DNA of 7,387 nucleotides from CAZGQY01 sp964528035 (GTDB lineage Bacteria; Pseudomonadota; Gammaproteobacteria; Methylococcales; UBA1147), in NCBI GenBank assembly GCA_964528035.1, contig CAZGQY010000197.1, positions 1-7,387 on the forward strand, in the 5' to 3' direction. Shown here piece after piece: positions 5,867 to 7,387 of this stretch. The number at the start of each line of letters is the position of its first letter. Positions within the stretch are counted from its first letter, which is position 1. The position numbers were made by a program, and so were the translations under genes. The notes beneath the pieces are model-generated. The model was not told the DNA's origin. It saw nothing but the letters and a program-made list of their open reading frames with translations, and searched no databases.

Positions 5867-6430
5867 TTGCGAAAAACAAGTGTAATATTTTGTTTCCAAC
5901 CGCGTTGGTTTTCAAGTGAACAAAACTGTAAGGCCTTTTTATCGAATAACGTTCGTTCCTGGCTTTATGAAAAATCTTCGTTAACGCAAAGACTCAAAAA
6001 CAGTTGTGGTTCTGATTTTGGTGTGTCGGTTTTACATCAAGTGTTGAGTAAACCCTATATCGACGAGTCCAGAGTGTTAAATCTTTCCTCGAATCGCTAT
6101 GCCTTAGTGCGGGAAGTGGTTTTGCACAGCGGACATAATCCCCTCATTATTGCCAGAACAGTAATCCCTCTGAAAACGCTTAGAGGTGCTCAGCGTCGGC
6201 TTTCTTCACTGGGGAGTCGACCGCTGGGGGAAGTGATTTTTACTTATCCGGGTTTACAAAGATTGAATCTCGATATTGTGGAAGTTTCGAAGCAAACATG
6301 GAACCCGGCGTTGATTGAAAAGATTAAAATTTCTGAGCCTGTCTGGGGTAGGCGAACATTGTACGGCATTGGTGGCAGACACTTGTTGGTCGGTGAGTTT
6401 TTTTTGCCGGCGGTATTAGCATTACGGTGA
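5867..6430 (+). CDS. ubiC: chorismate pyruvate-lyase UbiC
   Basis: UbiC removes pyruvate from chorismate to give 4-hydroxybenzoate, the first committed step of ubiquinone synthesis, in the cytoplasm. The 187-residue product is about 20 longer than the E. coli enzyme (165), mostly at the N-terminus. Family landmarks are QPRW (11-14), RSWLYEKSSLTQRL (30-43), the active-site Arg82 in ALVREVVL, ARTVIPLKTL (96-105), the RPLGEVIF turn (118-125) around Leu120, EPVWGRRTLY (157-166), and the catalytic Glu177 in GEFFLPA near the C-terminus. The frame contains no internal Met. It is open from 5810 (TAG at 5807-5809), and the start is taken as TTG 5867, eight bases after AAGG. Only a weak promoter-like pair is visible upstream (TTGTAA 5798-5803, 16 bases, TAGTAT 5820-5825), so transcription may come from recG or from that site. 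ubiA follows after seven bases and uses its product. Confidence 0.9.
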   Translation: MRKTSVIFCFQPRWFSSEQNCKAFLSNNVRSWLYEKSSLTQRLKNSCGSDFGVSVLHQVLSKPYIDESRVLNLSSNRYALVREVVLHSGHNPLIIARTVIPLKTLRGAQRRLSSLGSRPLGEVIFTYPGLQRLNLDIVEVSKQTWNPALIEKIKISEPVWGRRTLYGIGGRHLLVGEFFLPAVLALR

Positions 6431-6437
6431 TGACGCG

Positions 6438-7325
6438 GTGTTAAATGGCAAGTTAGAAAAGGAGTATTTAGAGGATCGCTGTCGCCAGTATTGGATTCTG
6501 ATGCGATTTGACCGTCCTATAGGAATATTTCTGTTGCTGTGGCCGTCGATGTGGGCATTGTGGATATCTGCTGATGGTTTTCCTCAACCCCTGGTCTTTT
6601 TCGTTATTGTTTCGGGTGTTGTAATTATGCGAGCGGCAGGTTGTGTCATAAACGATTATGCTGATCGAGAGTTTGATCCGAAGGTTGAGAGAACGAGAAA
6701 CCGTCCTATTGCTGCGGGAAGAGTGACAGAAAAAGAGGCATTGCTTTTGTTTGCAAGTCTTTGTCTTTTAGCGTTTGCTTTAGTGTTGCTATTGAACTGG
6801 ATGACAGTGTTGCTTTCTGTAGTCGGCGCTTTATTGGCGGCTTCTTATCCCTTTATGAAACGTTATACCCATCTGCCACAGTTATATCTGGGAGTCGCTT
6901 TTGGCTGGGCGGTCCCTATGGTGTTTGCCGCCCAGACCGGCTCAGTACCACTCACAGCCTGGCTCCTGTATGCAGCGACCATTTTATGGACTTTAGCTTA
7001 CGATACCATGTATGGCATGGTAGATCGGGATGATGATCTAAAAATAGGCGTTAAATCAACTGCAATCCTATTCGGTAACCTGGATCGCGGGATTATTGCC
7101 ATTATCCAGGTTTCGTCAATTTTGATGTTGTATGTTGTTGCTCAGGTCGAAGCCTTTACCTGGCCATTTTATCTGGGTCTAGTGGCTTCGTTGGGATTAA
7201 TTATCTATCAGCAGTGTTTGATTGCAAACCGATCAAAAGAGGGTTGCTTTAACGCATTTTTGAACAACAATTATTTGGGTGGATCCGTTTTTCTGGGAAT
7301 ATTTGTGCAATATTTGTTGTATTGA
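6438..7325 (+). CDS. ubiA: 4-hydroxybenzoate polyprenyltransferase UbiA
   Basis: UbiA is an inner-membrane, Mg-dependent prenyltransferase that attaches the polyprenyl tail to 4-hydroxybenzoate, the second step of ubiquinone synthesis. The product is 295 residues (E. coli 290). The first aspartate-rich motif is NDYADREFD (72-80) and the second is YDTMYGMVDRDDD (188-200), with KSTAILFG at 206-213. Other family landmarks are RFDRPIG (23-29), NRPIAAGRVTEKEA (88-101), YPFMKRYTHLPQ (137-148) and NNNYLGG (276-282). About nine hydrophobic segments can be seen, roughly 28-44, 49-69, 101-119, 122-138, 148-165, 172-190, 217-236, 241-257 and 279-295. The GTG at 6438 is the only start between the in-frame TAG (6417-6419) and the conserved region; the next Met is residue 22. 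There is no good Shine-Dalgarno before it, so coupling to ubiC, whose stop is seven bases upstream, is likely. Confidence 0.96.
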   Translation: MLNGKLEKEYLEDRCRQYWILMRFDRPIGIFLLLWPSMWALWISADGFPQPLVFFVIVSGVVIMRAAGCVINDYADREFDPKVERTRNRPIAAGRVTEKEALLLFASLCLLAFALVLLLNWMTVLLSVVGALLAASYPFMKRYTHLPQLYLGVAFGWAVPMVFAAQTGSVPLTAWLLYAATILWTLAYDTMYGMVDRDDDLKIGVKSTAILFGNLDRGIIAIIQVSSILMLYVVAQVEAFTWPFYLGLVASLGLIIYQQCLIANRSKEGCFNAFLNNNYLGGSVFLGIFVQYLLY

Positions 7326-7346
7326 CCGGAAAGCTAGTACTCCATC

Positions 7347-7380
7347 ACACTTGTATTGACGGATAAAGTGTTTTTAATTT
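7347..7380 (+). terminator. weak candidate terminator after ubiA
   Basis: ACACTT (7347-7352) pairs with AAGTGT (7366-7371) around a 13-base loop and is followed by TTTTAATTT. The stem is short and A/T-rich with a long loop, so termination would be inefficient. It overlaps a promoter-like sequence, which makes either reading uncertain. Confidence 0.35.
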
Positions 7381-7383
7381 AAT
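7356..7383 (+). promoter_or_regulatory. candidate sigma70 promoter reading out of the window
   Basis: TTGACG (7356-7361) and TTTAAT (7378-7383) each match the sigma70 consensus at five of six positions with a 16-base spacer, just after ubiA. It would drive a gene beyond the right edge. No Pho box or other operator is recognisable around it. Confidence 0.42.
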
Positions 7384-7387
7384 CCTC

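Noticed and set aside
6445..6456. Out-of-frame ATG (Met-Ala-Ser-stop) just after the ubiA GTG
   Set aside because: Three codons with no ribosome-binding site; chance occurrence.
6459..6464. Perfect AAGGAG Shine-Dalgarno-like hexamer inside ubiA codons 8-9
   Set aside because: No ATG, GTG or TTG lies at a suitable distance in the ubiA frame; the sequence simply encodes Lys-Glu. The conserved protein needs the earlier GTG or an unlikely start.
6761..7033. Alternative + strand frame of 90 codons inside ubiA
   Set aside because: It overlaps the conserved UbiA frame, including its aspartate motif region, with no start signal; a shadow frame.
1..7387. Search for CRISPR, tRNA, rRNA, insertion sequence ends, attachment sites or toxin-antitoxin genes
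   Set aside because: No regularly spaced repeats, tRNA-like cloverleaf, transposase motif or terminal inverted repeats were seen by eye; the window is dense core chromosome.

Overview
This window is a compact stretch of a gammaproteobacterial chromosome with every gene on the + strand. It holds the 3' end of a typical 2-Cys peroxiredoxin (ahpC/prx type), then rpoZ, spoT, ridA and recG, then ubiC and ubiA. The order rpoZ-spoT-ridA-recG and the pair ubiC-ubiA are typical of Gammaproteobacteria, and each protein matches the family at close to full length. Base composition looks moderate (mid-40s % G+C by eye). Marine or Cellvibrio-like Gammaproteobacteria would fit, but I cannot place it below class from the sequence alone.

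Layout: the peroxiredoxin tail (to 394) is closed by a very convincing intrinsic terminator (431-474). A TATAAT-type -10 (483-488) follows, then rpoZ (550-816), the omega subunit of RNA polymerase. A 225-base gap (817-1041) has no conventional gene, but it contains a 30-codon and a 15-codon reading frame in tandem, the second with a good ribosome-binding site, directly before spoT. spoT (1042-3210) encodes a bifunctional (p)ppGpp synthetase/hydrolase with all expected domains. It is followed by a ten-codon frame whose stop overlaps the ATG of ridA (3269-3670), then by recG (3689-5788). After 78 bases come ubiC (5867-6430) and, 7 bases later, ubiA (6438-7325). The window ends in a weak hairpin overlapping a good sigma70-like promoter pointing out of the window.

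How the genes work together: RpoZ forms part of one ppGpp-binding site on RNA polymerase, and SpoT makes and degrades that ligand, so effector enzyme and target subunit are linked. RidA clears reactive enamine/imine intermediates. RecG remodels stalled forks. UbiC and UbiA carry out the first two committed steps of ubiquinone synthesis, making 4-hydroxybenzoate and prenylating it.

No phage, transposon, CRISPR or defence system is visible. The less ordinary material is in translation initiation. Four of the six complete genes start with GTG or TTG, ubiC has no in-frame ATG at all, and tiny reading frames abut or overlap the starts of rpoZ and ridA and stand before spoT. spoT also carries a dnaX-like A-AAA-AAG slippery heptamer with a -1 stop shortly after it. 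These are candidates, not demonstrated systems.
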